Shown here: piece after piece, positions 1 through 9,030 of the stretch | Layout: each line of letters opens with the position of its first letter | Position numbering within the stretch: position 1 is the stretch's first letter | NCBI RefSeq assembly: GCF_016592155.1 | Contig: NZ_AP024237.1 | Location: 496,001 to 560,000, forward strand | Reading direction: 5' to 3' | DNA length: 64,000 nucleotides | DNA from: Mycobacterium heckeshornense | GTDB taxonomy: Bacteria; Actinomycetota; Actinomycetes; Mycobacteriales; Mycobacteriaceae | Made by a program: the position numbers and the translations under genes | The notes under the pieces: model-generated | What the model was told of the DNA's origin: nothing | Database searches by the model: none | Seen by the model: only the letters and a program-made list of their open reading frames with translations

Positions 1-1046
<1,046 letters not shown>

Positions 1047-1047
1047 C

Positions 1048-1061
1048 TAGAACACGTTTCA
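1048..1061. promoter_or_regulatory. KstR operator upstream of fadA5
   Basis: TAGAACACGTTTCA fits the KstR consensus TNNAACNNGTTNNA with no mismatch. It lies 11 bases upstream of the fadA5 ATG, in the divergent fadA5/cyp125 promoter region. KstR is the TetR-family repressor released by cholesterol-derived CoA thioesters; its role here is inferred from the motif. Confidence 0.85.
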
Positions 1062-1126
1062 TTACTCTGACAAGCGAGGATGCTTTCGCGCCTTTCGTCT
1101 GTGGTGGAGCCATGTTTTACTGGCAC

Positions 1127-1140
1127 TAGAACACGTTGTA
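1127..1140. promoter_or_regulatory. KstR operator upstream of cyp125
   Basis: TAGAACACGTTGTA is a perfect KstR-type box ending one base before an ATG at 1141 and 15 bases before the preferred cyp125 start at 1156. With the box at 1048-1061 it gives each divergent gene its own operator, 79 bases apart. Confidence 0.87.
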
Positions 1141-1155
1141 ATGAGGAGCCCACCG

Positions 1156-2409
1156 ATGCCTACCGCGAATCTAGCCCCCGGGTTCGACTTCCTCGACCCC
1201 GACATCAACGTCAAGGGCCTGCCGGTCAAGGAGTTCGCCGAGCTGCGCAAAGCGGAGCCGATCCGCTGGATCGAACAGGCGCCGGGCAAGGGTGGCGGCT
1301 TCCACGACGGCGGCTACTGGGCGATCACCAAGCACAAGGACGTCAAGGAGGTGTCGCTGCGCAGCGACGTCTTCTCCAGCTACGAGAACTGCGTGATTCC
1401 GCGCTTCCCCGACGACATGGCGCGCGAGGACATCGAGGTGCAGCGGTTCGTGATGCTCAACATGGACGCGCCGCACCACACCCGGCTGCGCAAGATCATC
1501 TCCCGCGGCTTCACCCCGCGGGCCATCGGCCGGCTGCGCGACGAGCTCAACCGGCGGGCACAACACATCGCCAAGACGGCCGCCGGCCAGGGCGCCGGTG
1601 ACTTCGTCGAGCAGGTGTCGTGCGAGCTGCCGCTGCAAGCCATCGCCGACCTGCTCGGGGTGCCGCAGGAGGACCGCGACAAGTTGTTCCGCTGGTCGAA
1701 CGAGATGACCGGCAACGAGGATCCCGAGTATGCCGACATCGATCCCAAGGCGTCGTCGGCCGAGCTGATCATGTACGCGATGCAGATGGCTGAGGAAAAG
1801 GCCAAGAATCCGGGCGAGGACATCGTCACGCAACTGATCCAGGCCGACATCGACGGCGAGAAGCTGTCCGACGACGAGTTCGGCTTCTTCGTGGTGATGC
1901 TCGCGGTGGCCGGCAACGAGACCACCCGAAACTCCATCACCCACGGCATGATCGCGTTTTCTGAACACCCCGACCAGTGGGAGCTGTTCAAAAAGGAGCG
2001 TCCGCAGACCGCGGTTGATGAGATCGTCCGCTGGGCCACCCCGGTGACCTGTTTCCAGCGCACCGCGCTGCGGGACTACGAACTGTCCGGCGTGCAGATC
2101 AAGAAGGGCCAGCGGGTGGTGATGTTCTACCGCTCGGCCAACTTCGACGAAGAGGTCTTCGACGATCCGTACACCTTCAATATCCTGCGGGATCCCAACC
2201 CGCACGTCGGGTTCGGGGGCACCGGGGCGCACTACTGCATCGGTGCTAACTTGGCCCGGATGACGATCGAGCTGATTTTCAACGCGGTGGCCGACCACAT
2301 GCCCGACCTGAAACCGATCTCGGAGCCCGAGCGGCTGCGCTCCGGGTGGCTGAACGGCATCAAGCACTGGCAGGTCGACTACACCGGCAAGTGCCCGGTC
2401 GAGCGCTGA
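1156..2409 (+). CDS. cyp125: CYP125, steroid C26/C27-monooxygenase
   Basis: Cytochrome P450 that oxidises the terminal methyl of the cholesterol or cholestenone side chain to the acid, the entry step of side-chain degradation. It has 417 residues. Visible features are the I-helix AGNETTRN, the ExxR region (DEIVRW), and the heme loop GFGGTGAHYCIGANLAR with Cys361 as axial ligand. Long blocks match the known M. tuberculosis CYP125 (for example VQRFVMLNMDAPHHTRLRKI). ATG 1156 is chosen because GAGGAG at 1143-1148 is well placed before it; the in-frame ATG at 1141 directly abuts the KstR box and has no ribosome site. It heads an operon with fadE28-fadE29-chsH2-chsH1-ltp2; its stop overlaps the fadE28 start. 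Confidence 0.96.
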   Translation: MPTANLAPGFDFLDPDINVKGLPVKEFAELRKAEPIRWIEQAPGKGGGFHDGGYWAITKHKDVKEVSLRSDVFSSYENCVIPRFPDDMAREDIEVQRFVMLNMDAPHHTRLRKIISRGFTPRAIGRLRDELNRRAQHIAKTAAGQGAGDFVEQVSCELPLQAIADLLGVPQEDRDKLFRWSNEMTGNEDPEYADIDPKASSAELIMYAMQMAEEKAKNPGEDIVTQLIQADIDGEKLSDDEFGFFVVMLAVAGNETTRNSITHGMIAFSEHPDQWELFKKERPQTAVDEIVRWATPVTCFQRTALRDYELSGVQIKKGQRVVMFYRSANFDEEVFDDPYTFNILRDPNPHVGFGGTGAHYCIGANLARMTIELIFNAVADHMPDLKPISEPERLRSGWLNGIKHWQVDYTGKCPVER

Positions 2410-3485
2410 TGGACTTCACACCTGACGCGGCGCAGCGGGCTGTCGCCGATGTGGTTACCTCAGTGCTGCAACGAGATTCGACCTGGCAGGCGCTGGTCGA
2501 TCGCGGTGTGACGGCGCTGCCGGTGCCGGAACGGTTGGGCGGCGACGGCGTCGGCCTGGCCGAGGTCGCAACCGCGCTGACCGAGCTGGGCCGGCACGGC
2601 GTCATCACGCCGGCATTGGCTACCTTGGGATTCGGTGTGGTGCCACTGCTGGATTTGGCGTCCGAGGCTCAGCAAGACCGCTACCTGGCCGGCGTGGCTA
2701 ACGGGACGGTGCTGACCGCCGCGTTGAATGAACCAGGTGCCGCACTGCCTGAGCGGCCGGCCACGACGTTCGTGCATAGCCGCCTGTCGGGAACCAAGGT
2801 GGGTGTCGGGTATGCCGATCGGGCCGAGTGGATGATCGTCACCACCGACAGTGCCGTCGTCGTGGTGTCGCCGAAGGCCGCCGGTGTCGAGCTGGTCCGC
2901 ACCCCGACGTCCAATGGCAGCGAGGAATACACCGTCACGTTTTTCGACGTGCCGGTCCCCGAACAGGACGTGTTGACCGGTGCTGCTGTCCATCGGGTCA
3001 ATCAGCTGGCGCTGGCGATGATCGGCGCCTATGCCGATGGGCTGGTGGCCGGAGCGCTGCGGCTCACCGCCGACTACGTGGCCAACCGGCACCAGTTCGG
3101 CAAACCGCTGTCGACGTTTCAGACTGTCGCCGCGCAACTCGCCGAAATTTATATCGCCTCGCGCACAATTGATTTGGCTGCCAAATCCGTGGTCTGGCGT
3201 CTTGCCGAGGGCCTTGATGCCGACGCCGACCTCGACGTGCTCGGATATTGGGTGACGTCGCAGGCGCCGCCGGTGATGCAAACCTGTCACCACTTGCATG
3301 GCGGTATCGGGGTCGACATCACCTACCCGATGACCCGGTACTACTCCACGATCAAGGACCTGAACCGGTTACTGGGCGGACGGTCGCACCGTCTTGACCT
3401 GGTGGCGATCGCAAGCGCGGCGAAGCCGGGCGCAGCGGGTCGCGACCCAGACGATTTGGTGGGAGCGCAATGTTCATCGACCTGA
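2409..3485 (+). CDS. fadE28: FadE28 (ChsE2), subunit of heteromeric 3-oxo-4-pregnene-20-carboxyl-CoA dehydrogenase
   Basis: Acyl-CoA dehydrogenase-family protein of 358 residues that, with FadE29, forms the alpha2beta2 enzyme dehydrogenating the C22 steroid CoA ester (the third side-chain beta-oxidation cycle). The fold is seen from the helical N-terminus (MDFTPDAAQRAVADVV) through the RLTADYVANRHQFGKPLSTFQ helix and the HHLHGGIGVDITYPMTRYY block typical of the C-terminal domain. The ATG at 2409 overlaps the cyp125 stop (TGATG), and the 3' end overlaps fadE29 by 16 bases, consistent with coupled translation of the two subunits. The C-terminus is somewhat longer than my recollection of the M. 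tuberculosis protein (339 residues). Confidence 0.92.
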   Translation: MDFTPDAAQRAVADVVTSVLQRDSTWQALVDRGVTALPVPERLGGDGVGLAEVATALTELGRHGVITPALATLGFGVVPLLDLASEAQQDRYLAGVANGTVLTAALNEPGAALPERPATTFVHSRLSGTKVGVGYADRAEWMIVTTDSAVVVVSPKAAGVELVRTPTSNGSEEYTVTFFDVPVPEQDVLTGAAVHRVNQLALAMIGAYADGLVAGALRLTADYVANRHQFGKPLSTFQTVAAQLAEIYIASRTIDLAAKSVVWRLAEGLDADADLDVLGYWVTSQAPPVMQTCHHLHGGIGVDITYPMTRYYSTIKDLNRLLGGRSHRLDLVAIASAAKPGAAGRDPDDLVGAQCSST

Positions 3486-4633
3486 CCCCCGAACAGCGCC
3501 AGCTGCAAGCCGAACTGCGGCAATACTTCTCGACGCTGCTCACGCCCGAAGAAGCGGAGGAGATGAAGACCGACCGGCACGGCAAGGCCTACCAGGAAGT
3601 GGTGCGGCGCATGGGCCGTGACGGCTGGCTGGGTGTGGGCTGGCCCAAAGAGTACGGCGGACGCGGCTTCGGGCCTCTCGAGCAGCAGATCTTCGTCAAC
3701 GAGGCGTCCCGGGCCGACGTGCAGCTGCCGTACGTGACGCTGCAAACGGTCGGCCCCACGCTGCAGGTGTACGGCACCGAAGAGCAGAAGAAGAAGTTCC
3801 TGCCGGCGATCCTGGCCGGTGAAATACATTTCGCGATCGGCTACACCGAGCCGGAGGCCGGCACCGACCTGGCGTCACTGCGCACCACCGCGGTCCGCGA
3901 CGGCGACCACTACGTCGTCAACGGCCAGAAGATCTTCACCACCGGCGCACACGAAGCAGACTACATCTGGCTAGCGTGCCGCACCGATCCGAATGCACCG
4001 AAACACAAGGGTATTTCGATCCTGATCGTCGACACCAAGGATCCCGGATACTCGTGGACCCCGATCATCAGCAACGATGGCGCTCATCACACCAACGTCA
4101 GCTACTACAGTGATGTGCGGGTGCCGGTCGATATGCTGGTCGGCAAGGAGAACGACGGCTGGCGGCTGATCACCACTCAGCTCAACCACGAGCGGGTGAT
4201 GCTCGGCCCGGCTGGGCGCATCGCCGGCATCTACGATCGGGTGCACGCCTGGGCCGCCAAGCCGCGGGCCGACGGTGTGGCCCCGATCGACCATGCAGAC
4301 GTACGCCGGGCGCTCGGCGAGATGCACGCGGTGTGGCGCATCAACGAGTTGCTGAACTGGCAGGTGGCCGCCGCAGGGGAGACCATCGACGTTGCGGACG
4401 CCGCAGCAACGAAAGTCTTTTCCACCGAACGTGTTCAAGCGATCGGCCGGCTTGCCGAGGAGGTCGTCGGCCGGTTCGGCAACCCCGCCGAGCCCGAGAC
4501 GGCCGAGCTGCTGGAGTGGTTGGACGTGCAGACCAAACGTAACCTGGTTATCACGTTCGGCGGCGGTGTCAACGAGGTGATGCGGGAAATGATCGCCGCC
4601 GCGGGTCTCAAGGTGCCGAGGGTGCCGCGATGA
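3470..4633 (+). CDS. fadE29: FadE29 (ChsE1), partner acyl-CoA dehydrogenase subunit
   Basis: Second subunit (387 residues) of the ChsE1-ChsE2 dehydrogenase acting on the pregnene-carboxyl-CoA intermediate; in this family it carries the catalytic base and most FAD contacts. Visible motifs are GWPKEYGGRGFG near residue 60, the FAD/substrate stretch IGYTEPEAGTDLASLRT, VNGQKIFTTGAHEADYIWL, and the C-terminal ITFGGGVNEVMREMIA. The ATG overlaps the end of fadE28, and the 3' end overlaps chsH2 by four bases (ATGA), so the order dehydrogenase, hydratase, aldolase is kept in one transcript. Identification is firm from sequence blocks and synteny. Confidence 0.95.
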   Translation: MFIDLTPEQRQLQAELRQYFSTLLTPEEAEEMKTDRHGKAYQEVVRRMGRDGWLGVGWPKEYGGRGFGPLEQQIFVNEASRADVQLPYVTLQTVGPTLQVYGTEEQKKKFLPAILAGEIHFAIGYTEPEAGTDLASLRTTAVRDGDHYVVNGQKIFTTGAHEADYIWLACRTDPNAPKHKGISILIVDTKDPGYSWTPIISNDGAHHTNVSYYSDVRVPVDMLVGKENDGWRLITTQLNHERVMLGPAGRIAGIYDRVHAWAAKPRADGVAPIDHADVRRALGEMHAVWRINELLNWQVAAAGETIDVADAAATKVFSTERVQAIGRLAEEVVGRFGNPAEPETAELLEWLDVQTKRNLVITFGGGVNEVMREMIAAAGLKVPRVPR

Positions 4634-5586
4634 CCGGGGTGAGCGATATCCGGGAAGCCGTTGCACAGGTCAAGGCGGCTGGGCGCAGCAAGCCACGGGT
4701 GGGCCGCGACCCGGTAAACCAGCCGATGATCAACAACTGGGTCGAGGCCATCGGCGACCGCAACCCCATCTACGTCGACGAGGCAGCCGCCCGTGCCGTC
4801 GGTCATCCCGGAATTGTGGCGCCGCCAGCCATGATTCAGGTATGGACCATGGTGGGTCTGGGTGGTGTCCGCCCCGACGACGATCCGCTGGGCCGGATCA
4901 TCCAACTCTTCGACGACGCCGGTTACGTCGGGGTGGTGGCGACCAACTGCGAGCAGACCTATCACCGGTATCTGCGCCCGGGCGAAGAAGTCAGTGTCAG
5001 CGCTGAACTCGGCGATGTGATTGGGCCAAAGCAGACCGCTTTAGGCGAAGGCTGGTTCATCAACCAGCACATCGTGTGGCAGGTCGGCGACGAAGATGTG
5101 GCCGAAATGAACTGGCGTATACTAAAATTCCGGCCGAAGGATGCCGAAAGGCCAGCGGTGCCAGAGGATCTGGATCCGGAGGCTCTGATGCGACCGGCAG
5201 CGTCGCATGACACGAAGTTCTTCTGGGACGGCGTCAACGCTCACGAGCTGCGAATCCAGCGCCGCCCGGACGGCAGCCTGCAGCACCCCCCGGTGCCGGC
5301 CGTTTGGCAAGACAAACAAGCGCCGATCGACTATGTGGTGGCCAGCGGCAAAGGCACGGTGTTCAGCTATGTGGTGCACCACGCGCCGAAAGTGCCCGGC
5401 CGGACGCCCCCGTTCGTCGTCGCGCTGGTCGAGCTGGAAGAGGGTGTCCGCATGCTCGGCGAGCTGCGCAATGTCGACCCGGCGAAGGTAGAAATCGGAA
5501 TGCCCGTTCGTGCAATCTATCTCGACTTTCCGGCCAGCAACAGCGGTCCCGCGTGGACACTTTACGCCTGGGAGCCGCAAGCATGA
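4630..5586 (+). CDS. chsH2: ChsH2, MaoC-like hydratase subunit with C-terminal DUF35 aldolase-partner domain
   Basis: A 318-residue two-domain protein. The N-terminal MaoC-like (hotdog) part pairs with ChsH1 to hydrate the C17-side-chain enoyl-CoA. The C-terminal DUF35 OB-fold part, after about residue 185 (HELRIQRRPDGSLQHPPVPAVWQDKQAP), binds Ltp2 and is needed for the retro-aldol step that removes propionyl-CoA. In the N-terminal domain GDRNPIYVDEAAARAVGHPGIVAPPAM resembles the hydratase motif. It overlaps fadE29 upstream and chsH1 downstream by four bases each. Functions are those established for the Rv3542c family; assignment here rests on sequence and operon order. Confidence 0.94.
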   Translation: MTGVSDIREAVAQVKAAGRSKPRVGRDPVNQPMINNWVEAIGDRNPIYVDEAAARAVGHPGIVAPPAMIQVWTMVGLGGVRPDDDPLGRIIQLFDDAGYVGVVATNCEQTYHRYLRPGEEVSVSAELGDVIGPKQTALGEGWFINQHIVWQVGDEDVAEMNWRILKFRPKDAERPAVPEDLDPEALMRPAASHDTKFFWDGVNAHELRIQRRPDGSLQHPPVPAVWQDKQAPIDYVVASGKGTVFSYVVHHAPKVPGRTPPFVVALVELEEGVRMLGELRNVDPAKVEIGMPVRAIYLDFPASNSGPAWTLYAWEPQA

Positions 5587-5996
5587 GTGCCCCAGCGGTG
5601 GACGTCGGGACCAAGCTGCCGGAGCTGTCGATCTACGGCGATCCGACCTTCATCATCTCGTCGGCGTTGGCCACCCGTGACTTTCAAGACGTGCACCACG
5701 ACCGGGACAAGGCACAGGCCAAAGGCTCGAAGGACATCTTCGTCAACATCTTGACCGATACCGGGCTGGTGCAGCGGTATGTGACCGACTGGGCGGGCCC
5801 GTCGGCGCTGATCAAGTCGATTTCGCTGCGGCTGGGCGTGCCGTGGTATGCCTACGACACGGTGACCTTCTCAGGCGAAGTGACCGCGATCGAAGATGGA
5901 GTGATCACAGTGAGTGTGATGGGCCGCAACAGTCTTGGCGATCATGTTATCGCCACGGCCACGCTGGCCTTGGGCGGTGCGGATGCTGTCGGGTAA
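5583..5996 (+). CDS. chsH1: ChsH1, MaoC-like steroid enoyl-CoA hydratase subunit
   Basis: A small 137-residue hotdog-fold protein that supplies the active site of the ChsH1-ChsH2 hydratase. The motif RDFQDVHHDRDKAQAKGSKDIFVNI carries the Asp/His pair typical of MaoC hydratases. The ATG at 5583 overlaps the chsH2 stop (ATGA), and the 3' end overlaps the ltp2 start by 14 bases. Length and position match Rv3541c. Confidence 0.93.
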   Translation: MSAPAVDVGTKLPELSIYGDPTFIISSALATRDFQDVHHDRDKAQAKGSKDIFVNILTDTGLVQRYVTDWAGPSALIKSISLRLGVPWYAYDTVTFSGEVTAIEDGVITVSVMGRNSLGDHVIATATLALGGADAVG

Positions 5997-7143
5997 GGCG
6001 GCGATCGTCGGGATTGGCGCCACCGACTTTTCAAAAGACTCCGGCCGCAGTGAACTGCGGCTGGCCGCCGAGGCAGTTCAAGACGCACTTGATGACGCCG
6101 GGCTGAGCCCGTCCGACGTCGACGGGCTGACCACGTTCACGATGGACAGCAACACCGAGATCGCCGTCGCGCGGGCGGCAGGCATCGGCGAGTTGACGTT
6201 CTTCTCCAAGGTTCATTACGGCGGCGGCGCGGCGTGCGCGATCATCCAGCAGGCGGCGATTGCCGTCGCCACCGGGGTGGCCAATGTTGTTGTGGCGTAT
6301 CGGGCATTTAACGAGCGCTCCGGAATGCGATTCGGCCAGGTACAGACCCGACTGACAGAGAACGCCGATTCCACCGGTGTGGACAACTCGTTCTCGTATC
6401 CGCACGGTTTATCCACGCCGGCCGCGCAGGTCGCGATGATCGCCAGGCGTTACATGCACCTGTCGGGAGCGACCAGCCGCGACTTCGGTGTGATCTCGGT
6501 GGCGGACCGCAAACACGCCGCCAGGAATCCAAAGGCTTACTTCTACGAAAAGCCGATAACGATTGAGGATCACCAGAATTCGCGCTGGATCGCTGAGCCC
6601 CTGCGGCTGCTGGACTGCTGCCAGGAGACCGATGGCGCCGTCGCGATCGTGGTGACGTCGGTCGAACGTGCCAAGGATCTCAAGCACCGGCCGGCCGTTG
6701 TTGAGGCCGCCGCTCAAGGCTCCAGCCCCGACCAGTACACGATGGTCAGTTACTACCGGCCCGAGCTCGACGGCCTACCCGAGATGGGCTTGGTCGGCCG
6801 GCAACTCTGGGCGCAGTCCGGTCTGGGGCCCGAGGATATCCAGACCGCGATCCTCTACGACCACTTCACCCCGTTCACGCTGATCCAGTTGGAGGAGCTC
6901 GGTTTCTGCGGCAAAGGCGAAGCCAAGGACTTCATCGCCGACGGCGCGATCGAGATCGGGGGCCGGCTGCCCATCAACACACATGGCGGGCAGCTCGGCG
7001 AAGCCTACATTCACGGCATGAACGGCATCGCCGAAGGGGTGCGCCAACTTCGGGGCACCTCGGTGAACCAGGTCCCGAACGTCGAGCATGTCTTGGTGAC
7101 CGCCGGCACCGGTGTGCCGACGTCCGGCCTCATTCTGGGCTAA
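5983..7143 (+). CDS. ltp2: Ltp2, steroid side-chain retro-aldolase (thiolase fold)
   Basis: A 386-residue thiolase-fold protein of the SCP-x/lipid-transfer type. With the DUF35 domain of ChsH2 it cleaves 17-hydroxy-3-oxo-pregnene-carboxyl-CoA to androstenedione and propionyl-CoA. The start MLSGKAAIVGIGATDFSKDS and the C-terminal LPINTHGGQLGEAYIHGMNG match the family; the classical thiolase nucleophile Cys is not obvious, as expected for this aldolase. ATG 5983 is preferred over in-frame starts from 5935 because it gives the family length. It is the last gene of the cyp125 operon; a hairpin-flanked DUF559 gene follows 20 bases after the stop. Confidence 0.94.
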   Translation: MLSGKAAIVGIGATDFSKDSGRSELRLAAEAVQDALDDAGLSPSDVDGLTTFTMDSNTEIAVARAAGIGELTFFSKVHYGGGAACAIIQQAAIAVATGVANVVVAYRAFNERSGMRFGQVQTRLTENADSTGVDNSFSYPHGLSTPAAQVAMIARRYMHLSGATSRDFGVISVADRKHAARNPKAYFYEKPITIEDHQNSRWIAEPLRLLDCCQETDGAVAIVVTSVERAKDLKHRPAVVEAAAQGSSPDQYTMVSYYRPELDGLPEMGLVGRQLWAQSGLGPEDIQTAILYDHFTPFTLIQLEELGFCGKGEAKDFIADGAIEIGGRLPINTHGGQLGEAYIHGMNGIAEGVRQLRGTSVNQVPNVEHVLVTAGTGVPTSGLILG

Positions 7144-7164
7144 CGATTTCTCGCCCTTCCCGCT

Positions 7165-7226
7165 CGAACGTGACGCTACAGTCACGCTCGGCTTCGAACG
7201 TGACTGCAACGTCACTCTGAAGTGAC
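7165..7226. repeat. Left flank hairpin repeats of DUF559 cassette 1
   Basis: Two units of the form CGAACGTGAC-N6-GTCAC, with GTGAC arms starting at 7170 and 7200, exactly 30 bases apart; each can fold as a 5-bp stem with a 6-base loop. A third GTGAC (7222-7226) pairs with the GTCAC at 7211-7215. The same unit occurs twice on the other side of the nuclease gene (8089-8147), again at 30-base spacing. Just downstream of ltp2 these could also act in transcription termination. Confidence 0.75.
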
Positions 7227-7258
7227 TAGGTTCCCGTGCCCTGGCACGCTGGCCGGTC

Positions 7259-8098
7259 ATGGGGGAACCGTTTATCGGCAGTGAGGCAGTGATTTCCGGC
7301 GTGACCACCCACAACGAGCTGCGCCGCCGGTATAGGCGCGTGTTCCGCGATGTCTATGTCAGCGGCGGCACGGAGCTGACTGCGGCAGTGCGTGCGAAAG
7401 CCGGATGGTTGTGGTCGCGGCGGCGCGGCGTGGTCGCGGGATTCTCGGCGTCTGCCCTGTACGGCAGCAAGTGGGTGGATGCTCGTCAGCCAGCGGAGCT
7501 AATTCACGACAACCGGCATCGACTGCCCGGTATCCAGGTATGGGGCGATCACCTTCAGCCCGACGAAGTCCGGCTTATCGACGGCATTCCGGTCACCACG
7601 CCGCCAAGAACAGCGCTAGATCTCGCATGTTGGTATCCCACCCTGACGGCAGTACCTGCCATCGACGCACTGGCCCGCGCATGCGAACTCAAACTCGCCG
7701 ATGTCGACTTGCTTGTCCAGCGTCACCGGGGCCGACGAGGTCTTCAGCAGGCTCGAGAATCACTAGAGCTCGTGGATGCCGGTGCCCAGTCACCGAAGGA
7801 AAGCTGGCTGCGGGTGATCCTGATGCAGGCCGGTCTACCCAGACCGCAGGCCCAGATCCCGGTCTACAGCGGCTTCGGCGACGTGATCGCCTATCTGGAT
7901 ATGGGGTGGGAAGACGCCAAGGTCGCCGTCGAGTACGACGGCGACCATCACCGCAGCGATCGGTCCCAATACTTCTGGGACATCCGTCGGCTGGAGATGT
8001 TAGAGCGTCGTGGCTGGATCGTCGTCCGGGTCGTGACGACTGATCGGCCGGCCGACATCATCCGCCGTGTCCGCGCCGCGCTTGCTCACCGAACGTGA
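7259..8098 (+). CDS. DUF559-family protein with AbiEi-like N-terminus
   Basis: A 279-residue protein. Residues about 5-70 look like the winged-helix type IV antitoxin (AbiEi) N-terminal domain (SEAVISGVTTHNELRRRYRR, then SASALYG). The C-terminal third is a DUF559/Vsr-like PD-(D/E)xK nuclease: Glu181 in SPKESWLRVILMQAGLP, Asp214 in YLDMGW, and Glu225, Asp227 and His230-231 in VEYDGDHH. The final codons CGA ACG TGA lie in the flanking hairpin repeat. It is clearly homologous to the 26637-27476 product: same length, shared blocks such as MGEPFIGSEAV, WLWSRRRGV and EYDGDHH or EYEGDHH. Biological role unknown; a DNA-nicking or cassette-homing function is only an inference. It shares no operon logic with the sterol genes. 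Confidence 0.85.
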   Translation: MGEPFIGSEAVISGVTTHNELRRRYRRVFRDVYVSGGTELTAAVRAKAGWLWSRRRGVVAGFSASALYGSKWVDARQPAELIHDNRHRLPGIQVWGDHLQPDEVRLIDGIPVTTPPRTALDLACWYPTLTAVPAIDALARACELKLADVDLLVQRHRGRRGLQQARESLELVDAGAQSPKESWLRVILMQAGLPRPQAQIPVYSGFGDVIAYLDMGWEDAKVAVEYDGDHHRSDRSQYFWDIRRLEMLERRGWIVVRVVTTDRPADIIRRVRAALAHRT

Positions 8099-8147
8099 CA
8101 GTGCAGTCACCCCCGCATTCGATCGTGACCGCAGCGTCACGCTCGGC
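8089..8147. repeat. Right flank hairpin repeats of DUF559 cassette 1
   Basis: Two CGAACGTGAC/CGATCGTGAC-N6-GTCAC units with GTGAC starting at 8095 and 8125 (30-base spacing), followed by GCTCGGC as after the first left-hand unit. The stop codon of the DUF559 gene (8096-8098) lies within the first unit. Confidence 0.75.
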
Positions 8148-8158
8148 CGGACAGGAAC

Positions 8159-9028
8159 TCACGCCGGCACCAACTCTACCCCGCTGAGCACCACCGAGTT
8201 GTCGCGGGCGGGCGCCACCACACTGGCCAACAATCGGTCGTCGTCTTTCCAAATCGCGACGCTGAGCTTTTCACCAGGGAACGCGACACCGGAAAACCGT
8301 GCGCCGTAGGAAGCGACGGCACCGGCATTGCCATCGAGTACAGTGTCGACCATCGCCTTGCACGTCATGCCGTAGGTGCATAACCCGTGCAGGATCGGGC
8401 GCGGAAAGCCTGCAGCGGCGGCGAATTCGGGATCGGAATGCAGCGGATTGCGGTCGCCGCAGAGCCGGTACAGCAGCGCCTGCTGCGGCAGCACCGGGAT
8501 GTCGACCTCGATGTCCGGCGCCCGCTCCGGCGCCGCGACTGACGACCCGCCCCCTGAGGGCCCGCGCTCGCCGCCGAATCCGCCCTCGCCGCGGGCGAAA
8601 ATCGAGCGCCGCTGCGTCCACAACAAGGCTCCGTCCGACGTGGTCACCGATGTCTCCAGCACGACCACCGCGGCCTTGCCCTTGTCCCATACCTCGACGA
8701 TTTTGCTGAGAGCACGAGCGCTGCCCGTCGGCGGCAGTGGGGCCGGCACGCTCACTTGCTCGGAGGCATGCAGGATCTTCGCCAGGTCGATCTGGACGCC
8801 TGGCCAGCTGACCTTCGGTGGCTCGATCTGGTGAAACGACGCCGCCACGCAGCCGAATGTCGGCAGAACCTGGGGAGTATGGTCACGCACGTAGCTGAGC
8901 TCACGTGGGCTGACCGGGTCTGCGCCGGCCCCCAGAGCCAGGTTGTAGAGCTGCACATCCGTTGCCGTCCACGAGAATTCAACAGCCCCGAATTCGGCAC
9001 CAAGTGCAACAGCCGGATCGATGGGCAT
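8159..9028 (-). CDS. chsH3: ChsH3-type 2-enoyl-CoA hydratase (Rv3538-like, double hotdog)
   Basis: A 289-residue MaoC-type hydratase 2. The C-terminal half carries the hydratase motif YRLCGDRNPLHSDPEFAAAAGFPRPILHG (Asp and His catalytic pair) at about residues 200-230. The N-terminal half is the degenerate hotdog (PTFGCVAASFH). Members near kstD hydrate side-chain enoyl-CoA intermediates. The start lies two bases after the kstD stop, so it is the second gene of the kstD operon under the KstR box at 10727. A glycine-rich linker (GGFGGERGPSGGGSS) joins the two halves. Confidence 0.88.
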   Translation of the reverse strand: MPIDPAVALGAEFGAVEFSWTATDVQLYNLALGAGADPVSPRELSYVRDHTPQVLPTFGCVAASFHQIEPPKVSWPGVQIDLAKILHASEQVSVPAPLPPTGSARALSKIVEVWDKGKAAVVVLETSVTTSDGALLWTQRRSIFARGEGGFGGERGPSGGGSSVAAPERAPDIEVDIPVLPQQALLYRLCGDRNPLHSDPEFAAAAGFPRPILHGLCTYGMTCKAMVDTVLDGNAGAVASYGARFSGVAFPGEKLSVAIWKDDDRLLASVVAPARDNSVVLSGVELVPA

Positions 9029-9030
9029 CG

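Larger units (their letters stand above)
7165..8147 (+). mobile_element. Putative DUF559 nuclease cassette 1 (hairpin-flanked)
   Basis: One gene framed by paired GTGAC-N6-GTCAC repeats, inserted between ltp2 and chsH3, where I recall no such gene in the M. tuberculosis arrangement. The paralogous gene at 26637-27476 is framed by a different but related hairpin (CCGAACGTGAAAC arms), and in both cases the stop codon of the gene lies inside the repeat. Mobility is inferred from this parallel; no target-site duplication is established. Confidence 0.5.

Noticed and set aside
7165..7226. CRISPR-like array from the 30-base-periodic GTGAC repeats
   Set aside because: Only two units per side, spacers too short and partly palindromic, no cas genes; better explained as hairpins.
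7259..8098. Type IV toxin-antitoxin pair
   Set aside because: The N-terminus is AbiEi-like, but no nucleotidyltransferase toxin gene (AbiEii) is adjacent to either copy.
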